Source of the DNA: Methanobacterium sp. UBA410
GTDB taxonomy: Archaea; Methanobacteriota; Methanobacteria; Methanobacteriales; Methanobacteriaceae
Direction: 5' to 3'
DNA length: 24,253 bases
Assembly (NCBI GenBank): GCA_002498385.1
Contig: DAHH01000010.1
Location: 50,166 to 74,418 of the forward strand
Below, piece after piece: positions 17,933 to 24,253 of this stretch (position 1 is the first letter of the stretch; each line of letters opens with the position of its first letter). The notes below the pieces were generated by a model. It was given only the letters and a program-made list of their open reading frames with translations, made no database searches and was not told the origin of the DNA. The position numbers were made by a program, and so were the translations under genes.

Positions 17933-19141
17933 ATGGTCATGGATTACATTTCAAGAGCCATCTTCGGATTTCTAGTAAAACACAGGGTTTTGAGCATAGG
18001 AACCAAGTATTATCCAACCAACGACATGGAGAGGGAGTACGTTGACATGATCAACTACACCAGAACCATGCTCCTTGAAATTGAACCAGCCCACATAACG
18101 ACCCAGAACATCTTTCACAACCTTGTAAATGAGGTGGGAGAATGTAACTTCCCTGAAAACAGAAAGTTTATTGAGATAAAACCTGCTGAAAATGAGGTGA
18201 ACGAGTACGCACTCCTGAGTAACATAATCATGGGAAGTGACAGGTACCTCTACGTGGAAGTGTTCGGACATAACAAAAAGATTGTAGATGAATTTGCCAG
18301 GATGATAGTGGCAGAAAAGGGTTCTATTGTGGAGCAGAGCAGCACTGAAATTGTTTCTCGTTTACCTTCCAAAAATGATGCCATAAGAATTGCAGTTGAA
18401 ATGATATCCCTTGGTATGGAAAAAGGAATTGGTGTGAGGGCTGCTGCTGGAATGACGGGTGCTGCATCCATAGAGCGGTCCATAAATTTGAACAAGGAAA
18501 TTGGAGAAACACCTGGTGTTGGCTTCACAAAACTCGGTGGAGAATATGCAGTCGTTTTCTCATCATCCTTTGGTAAGCTAAAGGGAAATCCAGCACCCAA
18601 CGACAACTACATATTCATTGATGCGGTTGACTCCACACAGTTTATAGCAGAAAATGGTAGGAGCAAACTCGTTGATATAATGAGCGATGTAACAAGCTTC
18701 ATAGAGAAGGAATGCAACGGAAAAATTGAGGGATACCGGGAAGGTGGAGATGATCTCATAGCTACCATGCCAACAAAGGACGTTGCATTGCGCGCTGGAA
18801 TGGATTCTGCATGGCACGCACTCAACAGCGGATTAAGATTGAGGGTTGGTATCGGTAAAAGCAGACGTGAAGCAGGAGAAAGGGCTCAGATGGCCGATAA
18901 CATTAAAATATGGAACAACAGTCCTGTAATGGTGTTTGATCTGGCCGACGGTATATACTCCTACTACATTCCATCGGAGTTTACACGGTCCATTCTGGAA
19001 TTTTTAATAAACCAAAAGGCAAAGATGGCCATAATATTCATATTCGTGTTTGTTGTCACATTCATAGGCTGGAACGTTGGACATCCCGAATTTGGCATAT
19101 TCTCAATAGTGCTTGCATTGATATATGCCCTTACAAATTGA
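17933..19141 (+). CDS. Membrane-anchored nucleotidyl-cyclase-like (GGDD) protein
   Basis: 402 residues. Residues 225-340 read like a nucleotidyl cyclase domain. YIFIDAVDSTQFIAENG (226-242) matches the first metal-binding strand of class III and GGDEF cyclases, YREGGDDLIATMP (268-280) is the GGDEF/GDG turn, and LRLRVGIGKSRREAGERAQ (301-319) fits the following strand and helix. Archaeal GTP cyclohydrolase III shares this fold and is an alternative. Residues 1-220 are an unrecognised soluble region that may be a sensor. Two hydrophobic helices, about 364-380 and 386-401, place the catalytic part in the cytoplasm at the membrane. The start follows the RNase stop directly; GGGAGGAG lies ten bases before it. 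ATG 17939 is an alternative start. Confidence 0.72.
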   Translation: MVMDYISRAIFGFLVKHRVLSIGTKYYPTNDMEREYVDMINYTRTMLLEIEPAHITTQNIFHNLVNEVGECNFPENRKFIEIKPAENEVNEYALLSNIIMGSDRYLYVEVFGHNKKIVDEFARMIVAEKGSIVEQSSTEIVSRLPSKNDAIRIAVEMISLGMEKGIGVRAAAGMTGAASIERSINLNKEIGETPGVGFTKLGGEYAVVFSSSFGKLKGNPAPNDNYIFIDAVDSTQFIAENGRSKLVDIMSDVTSFIEKECNGKIEGYREGGDDLIATMPTKDVALRAGMDSAWHALNSGLRLRVGIGKSRREAGERAQMADNIKIWNNSPVMVFDLADGIYSYYIPSEFTRSILEFLINQKAKMAIIFIFVFVVTFIGWNVGHPEFGIFSIVLALIYALTN

Positions 19142-19442
19142 TGAATGAACTTATTTTTTATGGAACTTTCATAATTTCCATTCATCAGCACTTCCTTGTT
19201 CAAGTTAATTGGCCATTTGTCATCATATTCCAGTTAATGACCAGAATTAAAGACCAGATTCAAATGAAATTAGGGATTGTTACGATTTGGTCACATACCT
19301 GATAAAATCATTTAGCAAACCCAATTTAATAAAAGCTCAAGAAATCAAAATCCTAGCTGAACTATGATAAACTGAAGCTTTGGACTAAGAAATTGAAAAA
19401 CGGAAATATCAAAATAACATCAAAGTTAAGGTGCAAAATGAA
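19142..19442. other. Intergenic region after the tgtA operon
   Basis: About 300 AT-rich bases. A TTTTTT run at 19152-19158 close to the stop could end the operon. No repeat, RNA or gene is recognised; the promoter of the small exported protein should be in its right part. Confidence 0.4.
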
Positions 19443-19769
19443 ATGAAACCAGAACTTAAGGGACGAATTACAGTTGCACTCGTCATCTCTTTAATCGCAT
19501 TTGGTTTTGGAACAGCTGCAGATATTTTTGTAGGTTCAAACAACAACACTTCCCAGACATTGAACCTAACTCAGCAACAGGAAGATCTTCCATCACTGCC
19601 TGCCTCAACCACAACGAGAAACGTCAGTCAAAATCAGAATGCACAGTACACTCCAAGTCAACAAGTTTATGTGGAAAATAACAACCAGAATTCGCAGACT
19701 AACTCAGCAAGTAACAATAACAATTTCAATAATAAAAATAATAAAAATAATAACAGTACCAATAAATAA
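19443..19769 (+). CDS. Small Asn/Gln-rich exported or membrane-anchored protein
   Basis: 108 residues from ATG 19443. An in-frame GTG at 19431 would add four residues, but it lies inside the AAGGTG (19428-19433) that best serves as ribosome binding site nine bases before the ATG. After a charged start (MKPELKGR) comes one hydrophobic helix, ITVALVISLIAFGFG, which could be a signal peptide or N-terminal anchor. The rest is low-complexity Asn, Gln, Ser and Thr, ending in repeated NNK/NNN. Several N-glycosylation sequons occur (NNTS, NLT, NVS, NNST), fitting a glycosylated surface tail. I do not recognise a family. The Asn-rich end is encoded by AAT/AAC runs that are prone to slippage. Confidence 0.6.
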   Translation: MKPELKGRITVALVISLIAFGFGTAADIFVGSNNNTSQTLNLTQQQEDLPSLPASTTTRNVSQNQNAQYTPSQQVYVENNNQNSQTNSASNNNNFNNKNNKNNNSTNK

Positions 19770-20076
19770 GACCAACAAATGAGACATATATCAAATTGAA
19801 ATTAGAGAGTACATAATTAACATTAGAGAGTACATAATTAACATTATAAAGTAAGTAAAACCCTAAAAAGTTGTCATTAATTTAATTCTGAAATATCTGG
19901 CAGTGCACTGAAAACTAGGGTGCAGGACACCAACAGATATTTTAAGGTCTAAAAAATTTGTTTAAAAAATTTATTAAATTTTAACATACAGATATTAAGT
20001 TAATATGATAATAAACAATAACCTGCTGATGTTAAAGTACGATACGAAAAAATAAATAAAAAAAGGAGCAATTTCC
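19770..20076. other. AT-rich intergenic region upstream of argJ
   Basis: About 307 bases. It contains a perfect 21-bp tandem duplication (19801-19842) and the argJ leader with GGAG at 20064-20067. No RNA gene or clear promoter could be assigned with confidence. Confidence 0.4.
19801..19842. repeat. Perfect 21-bp tandem duplication
   Basis: Units 19801-19821 and 19822-19842 are identical (begin ATTAGAGAGTACATAA). Only three bases of a third copy follow. Confidence 0.9.
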
Positions 20077-21270
20077 ATGAAAATAATAGAAGGAGGAGTA
20101 TGTGCTGTAGATGGAGTTATGGCTTCAGGAGCATGTGAAGGAGATTTTGGAGTCTCTTTAATAGTTAATAGGGACAGTGTTGCATCTGCAGTATTTACAA
20201 CCAACAAGGTTGTTGCTGCTCCCGTGACTCTCACAAGAAAAGCCGTTTCAAACGGTAAAATATCAGCAATCGTTGCAAACAGCGGTAATGCGAACTGCTT
20301 CACAGGTTCTGAAGGCATAGAAAATGGGAAAAAAATGGCAGAAAAAGTTGCAAAATTCCTTGATCTTCAGTTAAGTGATGTTGCAGTTGCATCTACAGGA
20401 GTCATTGGTAGGAAATTGCCAATGCCCATCATAAACAGTTTAATAGATGAAGCATTACCCAGACTTAAAAACTCACAAAAATCCTCAAGAAATGCTGCGG
20501 AAGCCATAATGACCACTGACACCTTTCCAAAGGAATTTGCAGTGGAAACAACACTTAAAAATGGTGAAAAGGTAAGAATTGGAGGTATGGCCAAAGGATC
20601 AGGTATGATTGCACCTAACATGGCCACAATGTTGTGTTTTATAACAACAGATGTTGAAGCATCAGCTTCTGAACTTTATGATGCTCTGAAGCGGGCTGTT
20701 GACAAAACACTTAACATGGTTATTGTGGATGGAGATATGAGCACCAACGACATGGTTGTAATCATGGCGAACGGAAGATCGGGCCATATAGATGAAAATT
20801 TCCAGGAAGCCCTTGAATATCTGTGTGAAAACCTTTCAAAGATGATTGCAGTTGATGGAGAAGGAGCAACCAAGTTCATGGAGGTTGAAGTTAAAGGAGC
20901 AGCTTCAGTTCAGGATGCAAGGACAGCAGCCAGATCCATAGCATCATCACCCCTTATTAAAACTGCTTTATTCGGTGCAGACCCTAATTGGGGCCGTATA
21001 GTTACAGCTGTAGGTTACTCTGGTGCGGAAATGGATGAAAAAGTCATAACAGTAGTTCTTCAGTCTGAAGGTAAAACAGTTAAGATCGTTGAAAACGGTG
21101 ATGTGAAAGCTTACGAAGGTTCAGAAGAACTTGTAACTGCCGAAGAAATAATGGAACAAAAGGAAATCAAAATAATGGTTGATATAAACCTTGGAAAACA
21201 TTCTGCAAAAGCATACGGCTGCGATTTAAGCTATGATTACGTGAAGATAAACTCTGAGTACTCTACATAG
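20077..21270 (+). CDS. argJ: Ornithine acetyltransferase / glutamate N-acetyltransferase
   Basis: 397 residues of ArgJ, which moves the acetyl group from N-acetylornithine to glutamate in the cyclic arginine pathway. The precursor cuts itself between Ala183 and Thr184 in the motif GMIAPNMATML, the new N-terminal Thr being the nucleophile. Other family segments are VANSGNANCFTG (67-78), VASTGVIGRKLPM (104-116), DGDMSTNDM, DGEGATKFMEV and FGADPNWGRI. The C-terminus ends YVKINSEYST, as is usual for the mature beta chain. Whether the enzyme also uses acetyl-CoA (bifunctional) cannot be read from sequence. The ATG has GGAG nine bases upstream. It is followed by argB after 265 bases, so the two may have separate promoters. 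Confidence 0.96.
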   Translation: MKIIEGGVCAVDGVMASGACEGDFGVSLIVNRDSVASAVFTTNKVVAAPVTLTRKAVSNGKISAIVANSGNANCFTGSEGIENGKKMAEKVAKFLDLQLSDVAVASTGVIGRKLPMPIINSLIDEALPRLKNSQKSSRNAAEAIMTTDTFPKEFAVETTLKNGEKVRIGGMAKGSGMIAPNMATMLCFITTDVEASASELYDALKRAVDKTLNMVIVDGDMSTNDMVVIMANGRSGHIDENFQEALEYLCENLSKMIAVDGEGATKFMEVEVKGAASVQDARTAARSIASSPLIKTALFGADPNWGRIVTAVGYSGAEMDEKVITVVLQSEGKTVKIVENGDVKAYEGSEELVTAEEIMEQKEIKIMVDINLGKHSAKAYGCDLSYDYVKINSEYST

Positions 21271-21298
21271 AGAAATGGGTTTTGTGGTTTAGAGTGAG

Positions 21299-21334
21299 CT
21301 AAGTTAGATTTACATCCTAAGTTAGATTTACATC
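21299..21334. repeat. Perfect 18-bp tandem duplication
   Basis: Units 21299-21316 and 21317-21334 are identical (CTAAGTTAGATTTACATC). They lie in the argJ-argB spacer; a related ATCAGGTTTACATTAAATC follows. Confidence 0.9.
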
Positions 21335-21416
21335 AAATCCAATCAGGTTTACATTAAATCCATAGGCATCCATATTAATTATATATCTTTTATATCATAT
21401 CATCTTTAAATTTAAC

Positions 21417-21452
21417 AGATAGTGGATCAGTAAAAGATAGTGGATCAGTAAA
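21417..21452. repeat. Second perfect 18-bp tandem duplication in the argJ-argB spacer
   Basis: Units 21417-21434 and 21435-21452 are identical (AGATAGTGGATCAGTAAA). This unit is unrelated in sequence to the 18-bp unit at 21299. Confidence 0.9.
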
Positions 21453-21535
21453 ATAAATCAATAGTCATCTCAATTTAGGAGTTAAAACATTAAAACTTAA
21501 TATTATTCAGTTTTTAATCTTTTGAGGGAATTTGA

Positions 21536-22417
21536 ATGGAAACAGTCAATATTTTAATTGAAGCACTTCCTTACATAAAGAAGTTTCATAAGAAGAAAAT
21601 TCTTATAAAGTACGGTGGACATGCCATGATAGACCAGAATGCCATGGAATCCACAGCACGCGACACAGTCCTTTTAAAGTACGTGGGTATGAAACCCATA
21701 GTTGTTCACGGTGGAGGCCCTGAGATATCACGTTCAATGACTAAACTTGGAAAAGAACCTAAATTTATAGGTGGACTTCGAATAACAGACCGGGAAACAA
21801 TGGAAATTGTTAAGATGGTTCTTGTTGGAAAGATAAGCACGAATATAGTTTCAAAGGTGTGCCTGCACGGTGCAAAGGGAATTGGAATATCTGGAAAAGA
21901 CAATCTATTCCTGAAGGCACGTAAAAGAGCACCACAGATAATAATGGACGATTCAACAGGTGAAGAAAGAACAGTTGACCTTGGACTTGTGGGTGAAATA
22001 GACTCTGTGAATCCAGAGGTAGTTGAGATGCTCACTTCAAATGACTACGTTCCAATAGTATCTCCAATCGGTGTTGATGATAAAGGAAACACTTTAAACC
22101 TGAACGCTGACACAGTTGCAGGAGATGTTGCATCCTCTGTGGGTGCTGAAAAATTGATAATTCTAACGGATGTTCCAGGCATACTTGAGGATCCAAAAGA
22201 TCCAGACAGCCTGATAAAAAGGGTGAAGGTTGATGAAGTAATGGACCTCATTGACAGCGGAATTATCAGAGACGGCATGATCCCTAAAGTTGCAACCTGC
22301 GTTAACGCAGTTCAAAACGGGGTTTCTTCAGCTCATATAATTGATGGACGGATCAAGCATTCAGTGCTCCTTGAGATCTTCACAAAAAAAGGCATAGGAA
22401 CCATGATAACCAAATGA
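21536..22417 (+). CDS. argB: Acetylglutamate kinase
   Basis: 293 residues of the amino-acid kinase fold. The enzyme phosphorylates N-acetylglutamate, the step after ArgJ's product. ILIKYGGHAM (22-31) carries the catalytic Lys and glycine loop, IVVHGGGPEIS (55-65) binds substrate and phosphates, and FIGGLRITD (77-85) is the acetylglutamate loop. NLNADTVAGDVAS and KLIILTDVPGI (nucleotide-binding region) complete the pattern, and IPKVATCVNAVQNGVSSAHI is the family's C-terminal motif. The N-terminus starts directly with VNILIEALPYIKKF, as in methanogen homologues. The ATG follows GAGGGA by eight bases. A poly-T tract just after the stop (22423-22430) is a probable terminator. Confidence 0.97.
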   Translation: METVNILIEALPYIKKFHKKKILIKYGGHAMIDQNAMESTARDTVLLKYVGMKPIVVHGGGPEISRSMTKLGKEPKFIGGLRITDRETMEIVKMVLVGKISTNIVSKVCLHGAKGIGISGKDNLFLKARKRAPQIIMDDSTGEERTVDLGLVGEIDSVNPEVVEMLTSNDYVPIVSPIGVDDKGNTLNLNADTVAGDVASSVGAEKLIILTDVPGILEDPKDPDSLIKRVKVDEVMDLIDSGIIRDGMIPKVATCVNAVQNGVSSAHIIDGRIKHSVLLEIFTKKGIGTMITK

Positions 22418-22422
22418 TAACA

Positions 22423-22430
22423 TTTTTTTT
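22423..22430 (+). terminator. Oligo-T terminator after argB
   Basis: A run of eight T begins six bases after the TGA stop, followed by ATTCTTT. U-rich tracts without a hairpin are the standard archaeal termination signal. Confidence 0.5.
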
Positions 22431-22696
22431 ATTCTTTAATTTTAATGCTTAAATTAAATGCTTAAACATTTAAAAATGATTTTAAAACTGATTAAATCCA
22501 AGGATTAAAAATGATTAAACTGAAGTTTAAAAACATTAAATTTAAGGATAAAAACATTAAATTTAAGGATTAAAGGTTATAAAAAGTTTTAAACCGGTTA
22601 AAACAGGATATTGAAAATAGTAAGACAGAATAAGTTTCCATTAACTTTAACAATTCTAATAATTATTTCATTCCTTTTATTTCATTCTTTTTTTTA
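22431..22696. other. AT-rich spacer with short repeats
   Basis: Low-complexity TTTAAA/ATTAAA-rich sequence containing a 21-bp tandem duplication (22529-22570). TTATAAAAA near 22577-22585 could be a TATA box for the structured RNA to its right, though about 110 bases away. No gene is seen. Confidence 0.4.
22529..22570. repeat. Perfect 21-bp tandem duplication downstream of argB
   Basis: Units 22529-22549 and 22550-22570 are identical (begin AAAAACATTAAATTTAAG). Confidence 0.9.
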
Positions 22697-22832
22697 GTAT
22701 CTTTCAGGTGTTTCTATAAAAAAAGGATGGGTAAAATGCACGTATCTATGACTCGACCAGAAAACCGTGCATTTACCTATTTTCGCTAAAGATACCGCCT
22801 CTGTGTCCCAAGATTTTATTGGGACGTTTTTT
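22697..22832 (+). ncRNA. Candidate structured RNA with terminator-like hairpin
   Basis: Three nested or adjacent helices are visible. P1 pairs GTATCTTT (22697-22704) with AAAGATAC (22788-22795). P2, inside it, pairs GGTAAAATGCACG (22730-22742) with CGTGCATTTACC (22766-22777), leaving one bulged A. P3 is a perfect hairpin, GTCCCAA / TTGGGAC (22805-22811 and 22819-22825) with a seven-base loop, followed one base later by six T (22827-22832), like an intrinsic terminator. A second GTATCT (22742-22747) could compete with P1 for AGATAC, so alternative folds are possible. The block is much richer in G and C than its surroundings. No protein gene follows on this strand, so a free-standing small RNA or an element end is likelier than a riboswitch. 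I cannot match it to a known family. Confidence 0.5.
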
Positions 22833-22840
22833 GGACAATT

Positions 22841-23279
22841 ATATGATCATTGGTCCATTACATATAAATTTTGTTATTTTATTCTTGAAAGCAATGTTTA
22901 TAAAACTGTTTTTTTAGATTTAAAAGATTTTAAATGGGTATTGAAACCTGTAAATAAAGTTATATTACAGTATTGTGACCTTTTTAATAATTTAGTTTTA
23001 TCTTGAGCTGTGTTTTTTAGAATTTAGCCTTTGTGAATCTGTCCTCTTGAGTGATCCACTGAAAATTCAGTTAAACACATTGTTATGGTTAAGTGACTCA
23101 TCTACCACATTAAAAATTATTAGTAAAATAGAGCTAAATAGAAGTTTATATCCACTCAAACATTAAATCAAACATCAGAATTTTTGCAATGTTTTTTGCA
23201 ATGATCTAAAACGTTTAATGATTTAAAAGTTTTAAAATGATTTAAAAAACAGATTTTTTCATACATTTTCTATCTGAAT
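22841..23279. other. AT-rich spacer
   Basis: About 440 bases with no convincing gene. A 79-codon frame (22767-23006) starts inside the candidate RNA stem and has no ribosome binding site. Short direct repeats occur near 23181-23204 (12-bp period, TTTTTGCAATGT/A). Confidence 0.4.
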
Positions 23280-23303
23280 AAAAAAAATAAAAAAATAAAA
23301 AAA
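23280..23303 (-). terminator. Triple oligo-T terminator of the pseudomurein-binding protein gene
   Basis: On the minus strand three runs of seven or eight T, each separated by one A, begin two bases after the TAA stop. This is a strong archaeal U-rich termination signal. Confidence 0.65.
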
Positions 23304-24253
23304 TTACCTCATTAACTCCCTGTATATGCTGTTTATTATGGTTTGTATATCATCAGAGTAGACATATCTATATCCATTGTTTGCTAGATACTGGTCAGGA
23401 TTTGCTAATCCCGTGAAACTTGCAGGGGAAAAGTTATCATCGTGAGCCCGCGGTAACCAGGCCAAACCAGTTATATCTGTTGCACGAGGTAAAAAGACTG
23501 TAAAAACATCTCTAGCTCCTTTGATACTTTTGTACCATTTTCCACCCATCTCATAGAGCGTTCCTGCACATGCACCGCCGTATAAGTTTACAACCAGTGC
23601 ATTTTGGGGTACTGAACTACTCTGCAGCACGGTAATATGCTCATTTGAACCTACACCCCAGTTTGTTGCAGATACCCCCAATGCAGCCAATCCGTTTATT
23701 ATCTGATTTATACGGTTGGTATCTGTTTGGAGGTTGTTTATATTATCACTGGCAATGTAAACCTGCGTTATCTTACTGCTTTTGCCTGTCCATGCACTTG
23801 TCACTGCATAATTTGGTAATCTTCCATTTGCTCCGTAGTAATTCAATATTCTTGAATAAATGTAAATTGCTGATTCGAACTGAATGTTCCCTAGATGACT
23901 TCTGACATAGTTTGGAGCTGCTCCATTGTTTTCTATGAAGGAGCTGATCCTTTGGGCCATGTCAAGGTACTCTGATTTGTAAATGTTTCCTGCTTGAACA
24001 CTTTGTGTTGGATTTGGAGCTGCATTCACTGTTTCTAATTGAATGTTTCCAGTTTTTTTGCTGTTTATATTGAGTAGGTCTGTAACCATGAGTTGTAGGA
24101 ATTGGGCCATTGTAACATAGGTTGAACCTATCTTCACGAATGCTGGCAGTGCCTTGTTTGATTCTATGTAACTTTTGACAGTTGCGGATGCATCGAGTAT
24201 CTGATCGTTGGTGAATGTTGGCTGTAACACTGTTGTGTTGTTGTCGTTTACTG
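23304..24253 (-). CDS. Pseudomurein-binding cell-surface protein, 3' part
   Basis: The frame is open to the window edge (VNDNNTTVLQ before the first possible start), so the true N-terminus lies to the right; the GTG at 24230 is internal. Two pseudomurein-binding-type repeats are visible. One has FTNDQILDASATVKSYIESN…LPAFVKIG…VTMAQFLQLM. The other has YLDMAQRISSFIENNGAAPNYV…IQFESAIYIYSRIL. After them, from about KSSKITQVYIASDNINN, comes a ~150-residue C-terminal domain (NLYGGACAGTLYEM, FLPRATDITGLAWLPRAHDD) that I do not recognise. No C71/C72 pseudomurein endopeptidase motif is evident in this part. The protein should be secreted and held to the pseudomurein wall by the repeats. Confidence 0.82.
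   Translation of the reverse strand, partial: VNDNNTTVLQPTFTNDQILDASATVKSYIESNKALPAFVKIGSTYVTMAQFLQLMVTDLLNINSKKTGNIQLETVNAAPNPTQSVQAGNIYKSEYLDMAQRISSFIENNGAAPNYVRSHLGNIQFESAIYIYSRILNYYGANGRLPNYAVTSAWTGKSSKITQVYIASDNINNLQTDTNRINQIINGLAALGVSATNWGVGSNEHITVLQSSSVPQNALVVNLYGGACAGTLYEMGGKWYKSIKGARDVFTVFLPRATDITGLAWLPRAHDDNFSPASFTGLANPDQYLANNGYRYVYSDDIQTIINSIYRELMR

Noticed and set aside
16155..19141. Phosphoesterase, RNase and GGDD genes considered as a type III CRISPR or minimal-polymerase defence island
   Set aside because: There is no CARF, SAVED or Cas protein, and the genes are locked in an operon with housekeeping tgtA and NAC; kept only as a hypothesis of nucleotide signalling.
19801..22570. 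Tandem repeats considered as a CRISPR array
   Set aside because: Units are directly adjacent without spacers, occur only twice each and differ between sites; no cas gene is present.
22767..23006. 79-codon open frame on the plus strand
   Set aside because: Begins with GTG inside the stem of the structured-RNA candidate, has no ribosome binding site, runs through the terminator-like hairpin and matches no family I know.

Overview
The window reads as chromosomal DNA of a pseudomurein-walled methanogen of the order Methanobacteriales, most likely Methanobacterium or a close relative. Supporting signs are the archaeosine transglycosylase with a PUA domain (TgtA), the archaeal nascent-polypeptide-associated complex protein (NAC), an Isf-type iron-sulfur flavoprotein, archaeal TATA-like elements, strong AGGAGGT/GGTGAT ribosome binding sites, frequent TTG/GTG starts, an AT-rich base composition, and a surface protein with pseudomurein-binding-type repeats at the right edge. 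Genus-level assignment is inference.

Region 1-1.9 kb: the 3' end of a glycosyltransferase, then a dead insertion sequence (340-1701) bounded by perfect 19-bp terminal inverted repeats. Region 1.9-11 kb is a surface-glycan island. It holds two paralogous GT2 transferases of galactofuranosyltransferase type, a GT4 transferase, and a tightly coupled minus-strand operon (flippase, TylF-like methyltransferase, UDP-galactopyranose mutase, GT2). These are followed by a hexapeptide-repeat acetyltransferase and a dolichol-phosphate-mannose-synthase-like GT2 with a DUF2304 membrane partner. Together they suggest synthesis and export of a lipid-linked, galactofuranose-containing, probably O-methylated and acetylated glycan.

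Region 11.2-19.1 kb: an iron-sulfur flavoprotein read leftwards, then a rightward run of six genes. An MnmC-type methyltransferase is followed by tgtA, NAC, a metallophosphoesterase, a Zc3h12a/NYN-type ribonuclease with a duplicated C-terminal unit, and a membrane-anchored protein carrying a nucleotidyl-cyclase-like (GGDD) domain. The last five are translationally coupled (junctions of -1 to -4, +1, -4 and 0 nt). RNA modification, nascent-chain handling, an RNase and a possible nucleotide-signalling enzyme thus share one transcript; this is the most interesting candidate system here.

Region 19.1-24.3 kb: a small Asn-rich exported protein, argJ and argB of arginine biosynthesis, a long AT-rich spacer containing a strong structured-RNA candidate with a terminator-like hairpin (22697-22832), and the 3' part of a pseudomurein-binding cell-surface protein. 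The spacers carry several perfect 18- or 21-bp tandem duplications. No tRNA, rRNA or CRISPR array was recognised.
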